Shown: positions 24,909 to 33,702 of the stretch, in pieces
How the letters are laid out: each line of letters opens with the position of its first letter
How positions within the stretch are numbered: position 1 is the stretch's first letter
Origin: Dyella_B sp036746095
GTDB lineage: Bacteria > Pseudomonadota > Gammaproteobacteria > Xanthomonadales > Rhodanobacteraceae
NCBI RefSeq assembly: GCF_036746095.1
Contig: NZ_DAIOEU010000018.1
Span: 1-64,000, forward strand
Direction: 5' to 3'
DNA length: 64,000 nt
Translations under genes and position numbers: made by a program
Notes under the pieces: generated by a model
What the model saw: the letters and a program-made list of their open reading frames with translations, nothing else
Database searches by the model: none
What the model was told of the DNA's origin: nothing

Positions 24909-26513
24909 ATGAAACGGTCGTTGTTTTTCTTGGGCATCGCCTTGGTTTGCGCAACAGGCATCGCCACCGCGCAACAGTCGCCGACGGCGCCTACGGCCAA
25001 GACCCTTTCTCCCGAACAGGCCGATCTGATCTGGCAGAAGGCGACCGCCAAGTTCGAACCGCAACGCAAGGCCATTCTTGCCCGCGTCGCTCAGCACCAG
25101 AGCGATGGACCGTTCCGCCCCGACTGGGTTTCGTTGCAGCAATACAATGCACCGCAGTGGTACGACGATGCGAAGTTCGGCATCTTCATTCATTGGGGCG
25201 TGTATTCCGTGCCGGCCTTCGGCAGCGAGTGGTACTCGCGCAACATGTACCAGCAGAACATGCCTGACTATGCGCATCACGTGGCTACCTACGGTCCGCA
25301 ATCGAAGTTCGGCTACAAGGATTTCATTCCCATGTTCAAGGCGGAACATTTCGATCCGCAGGCATGGGCCAAATTGTTCAAGCAAGCAGGCGCGCGCTAC
25401 GTCATTCCCGTGGCGGAGCACCACGATGGCTTTGCCATGTACAACTCGCAGTTGTCGGAATGGACGGCGGTAAAGATGGGGCCGCATCGCGACGTGATTG
25501 GCGAGCTGGCGAAAGCGGTTCGCGCCGAAGGCATGCATTTTGGCGTGTCGTCGCATCGTGCCGAGCACGATTGGTTTTTCGACGGCGGCCGCAAGTTCGA
25601 TTCCGATGTGAACGACCCGCGCTACGCGGGTCTGTACGGCCCGGCCGAAGCGCACCTGGCCAAGGACGATCAGGATCTCTATCACGACTGGACCTACGTT
25701 TCGCAAGCGTGGCTGGACGACTGGCTGGCACGCACCGCCGAGCTGATTGACGACTACCATCCGGACATCCTGTATTTCGACTGGTGGATCGGCCATCCCA
25801 CCTTCCGCAATACGTTGCCGAAGATGCTGTCGTACTACTACAACGAAGGCGCCAGGCGCGGCGGCGTGGTGGTCAACTACAAGCTCGGCGAATTTGCCGA
25901 TGGCGCCGGCACGCTGGATATCGAGCGCGGACAACTCACCGGCATCCAGAAGAATCACTGGCAAACCGACACCTCGATCAGCAACGCTTCCTGGGGCTAC
26001 ATCAAGGGCGATACGTACAAGTCGCCGAAAGAGTTGATCCACCTGCTGGTGGACGTGGTCAGCAAGAACGGCAACCTGCTGCTCAATATCGGCCCGCGTT
26101 CTGACGGGACGATCCCGGAAGACGCACAGAAGATCCTGCTGGCCATGGGTGGCTGGCTGAAGGCCAACGGCGATGCCATCTACGGCACCACGCCATGGCG
26201 CACGTTTGGTGAAGGCCCCACCGAAGTGGTTGGTGGCACCTTCCAGGACACCAAAACCAAGCCGTATACCGCCGAGGATTTCCGCTTCACTACCAAGGAC
26301 GGCATCTTGTACGCCATCGAGCTGGGCTGGCCGGAAGGTGGCACGGCAGTGATTCACTCGATCAAGCCCGACGACCATGTGCGCGCAGTCAGCCTGCTCG
26401 CCAATGGCAAAAGCATCACGTGGCAGCAGCAGGCAGATGGTTTGTACCTGACGCTGCCAGCACGACCGGTGGGCGACTACGCCTATGTCTATCGCATTGA
26501 ACTGGCCAGGTAA
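24909..26513 (+). CDS. exported alpha-L-fucosidase, GH29, second type
   Basis: A 534-residue protein with a signal peptide (to about residue 21, GIATA). GH29 motifs: FGIFIHWGVYSVPAFGSEWY (90-109), EHHDGF (170-175) and the nucleophile region YFDWWIG (279-285; Asp281). The C-terminal part (from about 430) is a beta-sandwich. The pattern is closest to the broad-specificity GH29-A enzymes of the human FUCA1 kind, unlike the enzyme at 5527-6888. It would remove alpha-linked fucose from glycoprotein glycans. A longer frame begins in the repeat upstream; the chosen ATG has GGAGAGGG before it. The next gene starts 1 bp after its stop. Confidence 0.92.
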   Translation: MKRSLFFLGIALVCATGIATAQQSPTAPTAKTLSPEQADLIWQKATAKFEPQRKAILARVAQHQSDGPFRPDWVSLQQYNAPQWYDDAKFGIFIHWGVYSVPAFGSEWYSRNMYQQNMPDYAHHVATYGPQSKFGYKDFIPMFKAEHFDPQAWAKLFKQAGARYVIPVAEHHDGFAMYNSQLSEWTAVKMGPHRDVIGELAKAVRAEGMHFGVSSHRAEHDWFFDGGRKFDSDVNDPRYAGLYGPAEAHLAKDDQDLYHDWTYVSQAWLDDWLARTAELIDDYHPDILYFDWWIGHPTFRNTLPKMLSYYYNEGARRGGVVVNYKLGEFADGAGTLDIERGQLTGIQKNHWQTDTSISNASWGYIKGDTYKSPKELIHLLVDVVSKNGNLLLNIGPRSDGTIPEDAQKILLAMGGWLKANGDAIYGTTPWRTFGEGPTEVVGGTFQDTKTKPYTAEDFRFTTKDGILYAIELGWPEGGTAVIHSIKPDDHVRAVSLLANGKSITWQQQADGLYLTLPARPVGDYAYVYRIELAR

Positions 26514-26514
26514 C

Positions 26515-27564
26515 ATGAAAAAGCTTGTGTGTTTTCTTGCCGCTGCCCTCGCATGCAGCGTGGCGTATGCAAAGCAGCCGACCGCGTTGTTCTATTTGAT
26601 GAGCACGCAGAAGTCGACCAATTCCTTCACCGCAAACATCGACAAGATCGGCTTGCTGGTGCCCACGTGGTACCAGGTCGATGGCCAGGGTCTGGTAAAC
26701 GGTGCACCGGACAACTATGTGCTTGGCCTGGCCGGGCAGCATCGCTTGCCGGTGACGCCGATCATGTCCATGTCGGCCGGGCGCAAGGGCTTCCACGATC
26801 TGCTGCATGACGAGACCGCCAAGCAGCACCTGATCGAGTCGATGCTGCAACAGGCGGCCGGACATGGCTATGCGGGCTACCAGTTCGACTTCGAAAGCAT
26901 CTCCTGGACCGACCGCGATGCGTACACCTTATTGGTGAAGCAGACTGCCGAGGCCTTGCACAAGCATGGGCTGACGCTGTCCATCGCCGTGGTGCCCAAT
27001 GCGCCAGGGCATGCGGGGCAAGGCGAGTTCTCCAAATGGATGTGGCAGTACTGGCGTGGTGCTTACGACCTGGCCGCGCTCGGCAAATACGCCGATCTGA
27101 TCTGCCTGATGACCTACGATCAGCACACGCGCTGGACCACGCCGGGTCCGGTGGACGCCATGCCATGGATGCTCGATCAGCTGAAATACGCCTTGACGCT
27201 GGTGCCCAAGCAGAAGCTTTCGCTTGGCATCGCGCTGTACGGCTATCGCTGGTATACCGGCAACCCGGTGCGTGCAGACGGCAGCGAGGCTTCCAATATC
27301 TCCGCCACCTATATCGATGCGGACGAGTCGATTCCGTTGGCGAAGGAACAAAAGGCCGTTGTGCAATGGGACCCGGTGGAGGACGAGTCCTGGTATTACT
27401 TCTACCGCGACGACATGCGTGAGTGGGTATTCATGCCGGATGCGCACAGTTTCCGCGACCGTTACGCGCTGGTGAAACAGTACGATCTGGAAGGCTTTTG
27501 CTCCTGGGTATTGGGGGCGGAAGATCCGAAGGTGTGGGATGAGTTGCCGGTGGTACAACGGTAA
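26515..27564 (+). CDS. exported GH18 glycosidase (chitinase/endo-beta-N-acetylglucosaminidase-like)
   Basis: A 349-residue protein with a signal peptide (MKKLVCFLAAALACSVAYA). GH18 features are the strand-4 motif GYQFDFESIS (DxE end), SMSAGRKG on strand 3, LICLMTYDQH on strand 6 and the C-terminal Trp in FCSWVLGAEDPKVWDE. It hydrolyses beta-1,4 links of GlcNAc-containing chains. The setting with fucosidases and hexosaminidase favours an endo-acting enzyme on N-glycan cores over a chitinase. It is translated directly after the GH29 gene (TAAC-ATG), so the two form one unit. Confidence 0.85.
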   Translation: MKKLVCFLAAALACSVAYAKQPTALFYLMSTQKSTNSFTANIDKIGLLVPTWYQVDGQGLVNGAPDNYVLGLAGQHRLPVTPIMSMSAGRKGFHDLLHDETAKQHLIESMLQQAAGHGYAGYQFDFESISWTDRDAYTLLVKQTAEALHKHGLTLSIAVVPNAPGHAGQGEFSKWMWQYWRGAYDLAALGKYADLICLMTYDQHTRWTTPGPVDAMPWMLDQLKYALTLVPKQKLSLGIALYGYRWYTGNPVRADGSEASNISATYIDADESIPLAKEQKAVVQWDPVEDESWYYFYRDDMREWVFMPDAHSFRDRYALVKQYDLEGFCSWVLGAEDPKVWDELPVVQR

Positions 27565-27600
27565 GTTTGCGAGTAACCGTGAAGGTCGACTCCACTTGGG

Positions 27601-27719
27601 CGTCGTTCCGGCGAAGGCCGGAATCCAGTTTAAATAACCAATGCGAAGCACTCGATGATTGGTGTTTGTGTCCTCCGGACGCCTATTTGAACTGGATTCC
27701 GGCCTTCGCCGGAATGACG
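27601..27719. repeat. paired REP element (BIME-like), copy 2
   Basis: CGTTCCGGCGAAGGCCGGAA and the inverted TTCCGGCCTTCGCCGGAATG flank about 65 bp that again contains ATGCGAAGCACTC. Same length and layout as the copy at 24655-24773. Confidence 0.8.
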
Positions 27720-27765
27720 CTGAGGGTAAGGGCGGCCGCGCGAACAATGGAAAAGGGTTCCAAAT

Positions 27766-30369
27766 ATGCGCATGAACCTTCAGCGCCTTGTGCTGTGCGG
27801 CTTTCTGCTCTCAGCCGCCAACGCGACTCCTGCACAAGAGGCGTCTCCTGAGGCAAAGGCCGCAGCACTCGTCGCCAAGATGACGCTGCCCGAAAAAGTC
27901 GCGCAAGTGCAAAGCGGCGCCCCCGCCATCCCGCGCCTCAACGTGGCTGCTTACGCCTGGTGGAGCGAAGGTCTCCATGGCATCGCGCGCAACGGTTACG
28001 CCACCGTGTTCCCGCAAGCCATCGGCCTGGCCGCCAGCTGGGATACGACATTGCTGCAACAAGTGGGTACCACCGTATCCACCGAAGCGCGCGCCAAGTT
28101 CAACGCCGCTGGCGTCGGCCACGATCACGCACGCTATGACGGCCTCACCATCTGGTCGCCCAACATCAATATTTTCCGCGACCCGCGCTGGGGCAGGGGA
28201 CAGGAGACCTACGGCGAAGATCCATTCCTCACCGGCCAGCTTGCCGTGCATTTCATTCGCGGCATCCAGGGCGACGACCCCGATCATCCGCGCGCCATCG
28301 CCACGCCCAAGCACCTTGCCGTGCACAGCGGCCCGGAAGCCGGGCGGCATGGTTTCGACGTGGACGTCTCGCCGCACGATCTGGAAGACACCTATCTGCC
28401 CGCGTTCCGCGCAGCAGTGACGGAAGGCCATGCCGATTCCATCATGTGCGCCTATAACGCACTGCATGGCACGCCGGTGTGCGCGAGCAGCGATCTGCTG
28501 GCGGCGCGCCTGCGCCGCGATTGGGGCTTCAAGGGTTTTGTTGTGTCCGACTGCGATGCCGTGGACGACATGACCAAGTTCCACTACTTCAAGCCGGACA
28601 ACGCACAATCGTCCGCCGCCTCCATCCAGGCCGGCACGGATCTGGACTGCGGCAATGCGTATGCCGATCTGCTTGAAGCGGTGCACAAGGGTTACGTGCA
28701 AGAGCCGGTCATCGATACCGCGCTTGCCCGATTGTTTGCGGCACGGTATCGCCTGGGCGAATGGGGCGGCGACCACAGCCCGTATGCCGATATCGGCATG
28801 AACCAGGTCGACAGCTCCGCGCATCGGCAACTGGCTTTGCAAGCCGCGCTGGAATCGATCGTGCTGTTGAAGAACGAGCATGGCACGTTGCCCTTGCGAG
28901 CCGATGCGCGCCTTGCCGTGATCGGACCCAACGCCGACACGCTGGAAACGCTGGAAGCCAACTATCACGGCACCGCGCGCGCGCCGGTGACGCCGCTGGC
29001 CGGGCTGCGCGAGCGCTTCGGCGCCGCGCGCATTCGCTACGCGCAAGGCGCGCCAATTGCGGAAGGCGTGCCGGTTACGGTTCCCGAAACCGCGTTGCAG
29101 ACCGCAAGCGGCAGCGCCAGTCTCACCGGCGAGTATTTCGGCAACGTCGATTTCAGCGGCAAGCCGGTCTTGAAGCGTACCGACCGCGTGATCGATTTCG
29201 ACTGGGATCAGGTCACGCCGACCGATCATCTGCATGAAGGCCCTTATGCCGTGCGTTGGACCGGTCAATGGCTGCCACCCGGCGTGGGCGATTACACCTT
29301 GGCAGTCCATGTGGATCGCTGCTTCGACTGCAACAAGCAGCACGATCCAGTGCGGCTGTACATCGATGGCCGTGAAGTGCTTGACGACAACGGCGACGAT
29401 GCACATCTGCAGGCCGTGCTGCATATCGCCGATACCCATCCGCGCTCGATCCGTCTTGAGTATGTGCACAGCGGCCAGGACCAGGGCGTGCGCCTGCAAT
29501 GGCTGGCGCCGGAGCAGGCGCAACTGGCCAAGGCGGAAGCTGCCGTGCGCGATGCCGATGCCGTCGTCGCATTTATCGGCCTGTCGCCGGACGTGGAAGG
29601 TGAAGAATTGAAGATCGACGTGCCCGGCTTCAACGGCGGCGACCGCACCGATATCGGCTTGCCGCAGCCGCAACAAGCCTTGCTTGAGCGTGCAGCAGCG
29701 AGTGGCAAGCCGCTGATCGTGGTGTTGATGTCGGGCAGTGGGGTGGCATTGAATTGGGCCAAAGCGCACGCCAACGCCATTCTGGCGGCGTGGTATCCGG
29801 GCGAGGAGGGCGGCCGCGCCGTGGCAAAGGTGCTGGCCGGCGACTACAACCCGGGCGGGCGATTGCCGGTGACGTTCTATCGTTCCACGCGCGACCTGCC
29901 GCCGTTCGTCAGTTATGCCATGAAGGAGCGCACCTATCGCTACTTCACCGGCACGCCGCTTTATCCGTTCGGCTATGGCCTGAGCTATACGCACTTCGCC
30001 TATGCGCAACCGCAACTCTCCACCGTGGAATTGGAGGCGGGCAAGACGCTTACCGTAAACGCCGTGGTGCGCAACGATGGCGATCGCGATGGGGACGAAG
30101 TGGTGCAGGCGTATCTCGACGCGCCCGATGATGCATCGGCCCCGCAGCATGCGCTGATCGGTTTCCAGCGTGTGCACCTGCGTGCGAAGGAAAGCCGGCG
30201 TGTGACGTTTGAGCTGGCGCCGCGGCAACTCAGCCAGGTCGATGCCTTGGGGCAGCGCGCGGTAACAGCTGGGCACTATCGCTTGTTTGTCGGCGGCGGC
30301 CAGCCGGGTGATGCAGAGGGTGTGACGGCAGCTTTCACCATCAACGGCAGCATGTCATTGCCGAAATAA
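27766..30369 (+). CDS. exported GH3 beta-glycosidase with inserted PA14 domain (beta-xylosidase/glucosidase)
   Basis: An 867-residue enzyme with a signal peptide (to about residue 23, ATPAQ). It shows the GH3 N-domain (AYAWWSEGLHGIARNG; DPRWGRGQETYGEDP; PKHLAVHSGPE), nucleophile region FVVSDCDAVDD, a PA14 sugar-binding insert at about residues 440-590 in the C-domain, and a fibronectin-III-like end. The WWSEGLHG and YGEDP segments are common in beta-xylosidase-type GH3 proteins. In this setting removal of the beta-1,2-xylose of plant N-glycans is an attractive role, but glucosidase activity cannot be excluded. The start is at 27766 or the Met two codons later. Confidence 0.87.
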   Translation: MRMNLQRLVLCGFLLSAANATPAQEASPEAKAAALVAKMTLPEKVAQVQSGAPAIPRLNVAAYAWWSEGLHGIARNGYATVFPQAIGLAASWDTTLLQQVGTTVSTEARAKFNAAGVGHDHARYDGLTIWSPNINIFRDPRWGRGQETYGEDPFLTGQLAVHFIRGIQGDDPDHPRAIATPKHLAVHSGPEAGRHGFDVDVSPHDLEDTYLPAFRAAVTEGHADSIMCAYNALHGTPVCASSDLLAARLRRDWGFKGFVVSDCDAVDDMTKFHYFKPDNAQSSAASIQAGTDLDCGNAYADLLEAVHKGYVQEPVIDTALARLFAARYRLGEWGGDHSPYADIGMNQVDSSAHRQLALQAALESIVLLKNEHGTLPLRADARLAVIGPNADTLETLEANYHGTARAPVTPLAGLRERFGAARIRYAQGAPIAEGVPVTVPETALQTASGSASLTGEYFGNVDFSGKPVLKRTDRVIDFDWDQVTPTDHLHEGPYAVRWTGQWLPPGVGDYTLAVHVDRCFDCNKQHDPVRLYIDGREVLDDNGDDAHLQAVLHIADTHPRSIRLEYVHSGQDQGVRLQWLAPEQAQLAKAEAAVRDADAVVAFIGLSPDVEGEELKIDVPGFNGGDRTDIGLPQPQQALLERAAASGKPLIVVLMSGSGVALNWAKAHANAILAAWYPGEEGGRAVAKVLAGDYNPGGRLPVTFYRSTRDLPPFVSYAMKERTYRYFTGTPLYPFGYGLSYTHFAYAQPQLSTVELEAGKTLTVNAVVRNDGDRDGDEVVQAYLDAPDDASAPQHALIGFQRVHLRAKESRRVTFELAPRQLSQVDALGQRAVTAGHYRLFVGGGQPGDAEGVTAAFTINGSMSLPK

Positions 30370-30479
30370 TCCGGCTGACGACCGTAACCAAATGGCCGTC
30401 CTTCCTGCTTTTCGCCGGAATGGCGGCCATCCATCAACGCCGGGATTTCATCCCGGCCTACCAGGGCCGATCGATCAGC

Positions 30480-32327
30480 ATGTCGAAAACAATCCTGACT
30501 CTTGCAATGGCATGCATCATGGCATGGGCCGGCACACCGGCGTGCGCGGCCGTCGCCCATACACCCATCACCATCGAAGGCGCGCATTTCATCCGCGCCG
30601 GCAAGCGGCACCAGATCATCTCCGGCTCGATGGATTTCCAACGCATCCCACGCGCCTACTGGCAGGATCGCCTGCGGAAAGCGCGCGCGATGGGCCTCAA
30701 TGCCATCACTACGTATGTGTTCTGGAACCTGGTCGAACCCAAGCCGGGACAATTCGACTTCAGCGGCAACAACGACGTGGCTGCGTTCGTGCGCATGGCG
30801 CAAGCGCAAGGGCTGGACGTAATCCTGCGCCCGGGCCCTTACGTTTGCGCCGAATGGGAAGCGGGTGGATTCCCGGCGTGGTTGTTTGCCGATCCACACC
30901 TGCACGTGCGCACGCAGGATCCAAAATACCTGCAAGCGATGGAGCGTTATTTCCAGCGCCTGGGCAAGGAAGTGTCGCCGCTGATGGCCGCACACGGCGG
31001 GCCGATCATTGCCGTGCAGGTGGAGAATGAATACGGCTCCTACGGCGACGACCGTACCTATATGGAAGACGTCCATCAGGCGCTGGTCCGTGCCGGGATG
31101 GGCGCCGATATCCTGTTTACCTCCGACGGCGCCGAGGAACTGCGCAACGATACGCTGCCCGGCGTGCTTGCCGTGGTGAATTTCAACACCGGCGAAGCGA
31201 AGAGTGCCTTCAAGGCGCTCGCCGCATTTCGTCCCGATCAACCGCGCATGGCCGGCGAATACTGGGCCGGCTGGTTCGATCACTGGGGCGAACCGCATGC
31301 GCACACCGATGCGAGCGTGCAGGCCAAGGAACTTGCGTGGATGTTGAGCCAGGGCTATTCGCTCAACCTTTTCATGTTCGAGGGCGGCACTAGCTTCGGC
31401 TTCATGAATGGCGCCAATTTCCAGGGCAATCCCGGCGACCATTACGCGCCGCAAACCACGAGCTACGATTACGACGCGCCGTTGGACGAAGCCGGGCGGC
31501 CCAAACCGAAATTCGCAACGTTTCGTTCGGTGATCGCCAAGGCCACCGGTATCACACCCCCGCCATTGCCTGCACCGACACCTTTCATGGATGTGCCCGC
31601 GTTCACGCTGGGCGAATCGGCATCGCTGTGGGACAACTTGCCGACGCCGATCGCCATCGAGCAACCGCAACCGATGGAGCAGTTTGGCCAGGCTTACGGC
31701 TACATCCTGTATCGCACGCAAATCACTGGCACAGTCCATGGGCAACTCTATCTGGGCGAAGTACGCGACTACGCATCGGTGTACCTCGATCACAAACTGA
31801 TCGGTACCGTGGACCGCCGGCTCAAGCAGGTGAGCCTGCCTGTCGACGTCGATGCCGGCGAGCACACGCTCGACGTGCTGGTGGAGAACACCGGACGCAT
31901 CAACTACGGAGCGCATCTTGCGGATGGCCGTGCGGGCCTGGTCGATCCGGTCCTGCTCGATGGCAAGGCTCTGCATGGCTGGCAGGTGTATCCACTGCCG
32001 ATGACTTCACCGGATGCGATCCATGGCTGGACCACGCAGCCGGTAGCAGGGCCTGCCTTTCATCGTGGCCATTTCAAGGCGACGTCACCGGCCGATACGT
32101 TTCTGGATGTGACGGCGTTTGGCAAAGGGTTTGCGTGGGTCAACGGACATAACCTGGGGCGCATCTGGGATATCGGTCCGCAGCGATCGCTTTATTTGCC
32201 GGCGCCGTGGCTGGAGCAGGGCGATAACACGGTGGTGGTGTTCGATTTGAGGACGCCGAGCCAGGCGGTGGCGCGTGGGGTGATGCAGCCGATCTGGTAT
32301 GTGCCGGATGTAAAGACGGCTGAATGA
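30480..32327 (+). CDS. exported GH35 beta-galactosidase
   Basis: A 615-residue protein with a signal peptide (ending near CAAVA, residue 26). GH35 features: GSMDFQRIPRAYWQDRL, RPGPYVCAEWEAGGFPAWL, the acid/base Glu in VQVENEYGSYG and the nucleophile Glu in LFMFEGGTSFGFMNG. C-terminal beta domains end with GFAWVNGHNLGRIWDIGPQ. It releases terminal beta-galactose. The start at 30480 lacks a clear ribosome binding site; a frame opening at 30420 would translate a REP-like palindrome (CGCCGGGATTTCATCCCGGC at 30440-30459), so it was not used. Confidence 0.9.
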   Translation: MSKTILTLAMACIMAWAGTPACAAVAHTPITIEGAHFIRAGKRHQIISGSMDFQRIPRAYWQDRLRKARAMGLNAITTYVFWNLVEPKPGQFDFSGNNDVAAFVRMAQAQGLDVILRPGPYVCAEWEAGGFPAWLFADPHLHVRTQDPKYLQAMERYFQRLGKEVSPLMAAHGGPIIAVQVENEYGSYGDDRTYMEDVHQALVRAGMGADILFTSDGAEELRNDTLPGVLAVVNFNTGEAKSAFKALAAFRPDQPRMAGEYWAGWFDHWGEPHAHTDASVQAKELAWMLSQGYSLNLFMFEGGTSFGFMNGANFQGNPGDHYAPQTTSYDYDAPLDEAGRPKPKFATFRSVIAKATGITPPPLPAPTPFMDVPAFTLGESASLWDNLPTPIAIEQPQPMEQFGQAYGYILYRTQITGTVHGQLYLGEVRDYASVYLDHKLIGTVDRRLKQVSLPVDVDAGEHTLDVLVENTGRINYGAHLADGRAGLVDPVLLDGKALHGWQVYPLPMTSPDAIHGWTTQPVAGPAFHRGHFKATSPADTFLDVTAFGKGFAWVNGHNLGRIWDIGPQRSLYLPAPWLEQGDNTVVVFDLRTPSQAVARGVMQPIWYVPDVKTAE

Positions 32328-32364
32328 AACGGAAGGATCTCCTGGCTGCCAGGAGCCCATGTTC

Positions 32365-32395
32365 GTCATTCCGGCGAAGGTCGCCGGAATGACGA
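32365..32395. repeat. single REP palindrome
   Basis: A 31-bp near-perfect palindrome: CGTCATTCCGGCGA, 3 nt, TCGCCGGAATGACG. It is a one-armed version of the paired elements and lies 37 bp after the GH35 stop, where it could also act as a transcript-stabilising hairpin. Confidence 0.75.
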
Positions 32396-32445
32396 TACGG
32401 CAGAGCGAAATATCCCTACGAACGGGTGGTCCCTTGTTCTTTTCA

Positions 32446-33471
32446 ATGCGAACGACACGGTATTTCCTGCTGCCGCTTGCCATGCCGCTAACCGCGATGG
32501 CCGCAAACCCTATCGTCCTGCGCGAATTCATCACCACCGCACCGCCCACCAAGCAAAGCCACGCCTCCACCATCGTCGAAACACCCAGCGGGCTCGTCGC
32601 CGCCTGGTTCGGCGGCAAGCAGGAACGCGATCCCAGCGTCGGGATCTGGCTCTCGCGCCAGGTGCAAGGCCATTGGAGCGCGCCACTCGAGGTAGCCGAC
32701 GGCGTGCAATCCGATGGTCATCGCGAGCCGACCTGGAATCCCGTGCTGTTTCTTCCACGCCACGGACCGCTGACCTTGTTCTACAAAGTCGGCCCGGATC
32801 CGCAGCATTGGCGCGGCATGGTCAAGACATCCAGTGATAACGGCGTGCATTGGTCCAAGGCGCATGCGTTGCCGGATGGTTTGCTCGGACCGATCAAGGA
32901 CAAGCCGGTGCAGCTCGCCGACGGCGGCATCGTCAGCCCATCGAGCACGGAGTTGGGGCGCTGGACGATTCATTTCGAGCTTTCCAGCGATGGCGGCGCG
33001 ACCTGGCAGCAAAGCAACGCGGTGCCCAACCCCGCGGGCATCGAAGCCATTCAGCCCAGCCTCTTGCCTTGGGGGCATGGCAAGCTGCAGGCGATCGGGC
33101 GCACCAGGCAGAATCGCCTGTTCGATACCTGGTCCTCCGATGGCGGGCACACCTGGTCTAGCCTGAAGCTGCTCGACGTACCTAATCCCAACTCGGGCAT
33201 CGATGCCGTGATGCTCGCCGACGGCCGTGCCTGCCTGGTCTACAACCCGACGGAGCACGGCAAGCAATGGTGGGATGGCCGCGGCACGCTGGCCGTCGCC
33301 ATCTCACCGGATGGAATGCACTGGAAACAGGTACTTACGCTGGAAAATAGCCCCGGCGCCGAGTTCTCCTATCCCGCCGTCATCCAGGCCCGGGACGGCC
33401 GGATCCACATCACCTATACGTGGAAGCGGCTGCGCATCGCCCACGTGGTGCTCGATCCCCAGCAGCTTTGA
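32446..33471 (+). CDS. exported sialidase-fold (BNR repeat) protein
   Basis: A 341-residue protein with a signal peptide (MRTTRYFLLPLAMPLTAMA) and four Asp-box motifs typical of six-bladed sialidase propellers: SSDNGVHWS, SSDGGATWQQ, SSDGGHTWSS and SPDGMHWKQ. It belongs to the BNR_2 sialidase-like family common in glycan loci. The classical RIP arginine motif is not evident, so cleavage of sialic acid is uncertain; another exo-glycosidase or lyase activity is possible. The start is set at the ATG opening the signal peptide. It follows a REP palindrome and precedes the promoter of kinase 2. Confidence 0.75.
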   Translation: MRTTRYFLLPLAMPLTAMAANPIVLREFITTAPPTKQSHASTIVETPSGLVAAWFGGKQERDPSVGIWLSRQVQGHWSAPLEVADGVQSDGHREPTWNPVLFLPRHGPLTLFYKVGPDPQHWRGMVKTSSDNGVHWSKAHALPDGLLGPIKDKPVQLADGGIVSPSSTELGRWTIHFELSSDGGATWQQSNAVPNPAGIEAIQPSLLPWGHGKLQAIGRTRQNRLFDTWSSDGGHTWSSLKLLDVPNPNSGIDAVMLADGRACLVYNPTEHGKQWWDGRGTLAVAISPDGMHWKQVLTLENSPGAEFSYPAVIQARDGRIHITYTWKRLRIAHVVLDPQQL

Positions 33472-33524
33472 GTTCTGCCTGATCGTTCAGGCGAGCACAA
33501 GATACAGAAAAAGTTCCATTTCTG

Positions 33525-33551
33525 TTGCGTCGCGACTTGCCACGATCTAAA
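33525..33551 (+). promoter_or_regulatory. promoter block of kinase-receptor unit 2
   Basis: TTGCGT-N15-TCTAAA with TTGCCACGATCTAAAC. It is the counterpart of 20565-20591, at the same spacing. Confidence 0.5.
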
Positions 33552-33577
33552 CAACGCATATAAGCTTCAGATCACAT

Positions 33578-33602
33578 ATATATGAACTGGAAGTTCGTAT
33601 AT
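33578..33602. promoter_or_regulatory. 25-bp palindromic operator before kinase 2
   Basis: ATATATGAACT-GGA-AGTTCGTATAT. The arms pair over 11 bp with a single mismatch (T33583/G33597). Contains TATGAA-N7-TTCGTA, which resembles the IclR-linked site at 7761-7779. It lies just downstream of the promoter block, a normal place for a repressor. Confidence 0.55.
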
Positions 33603-33702
33603 GAATGATCGGGACGATCAGCGTTTGGGGGAGTTATGAGGGTTGCAGTGCCACTGCCGAAGATCAGCACAACGCGACCGGTTTGCGGAGCGGGGCGGCA
33701 AC

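Noticed and set aside
27811..30276. An 821-codon minus-strand frame opposite the GH3 gene
   Set aside because: The plus-strand frame carries all GH3 and PA14 motifs; the minus frame has none.
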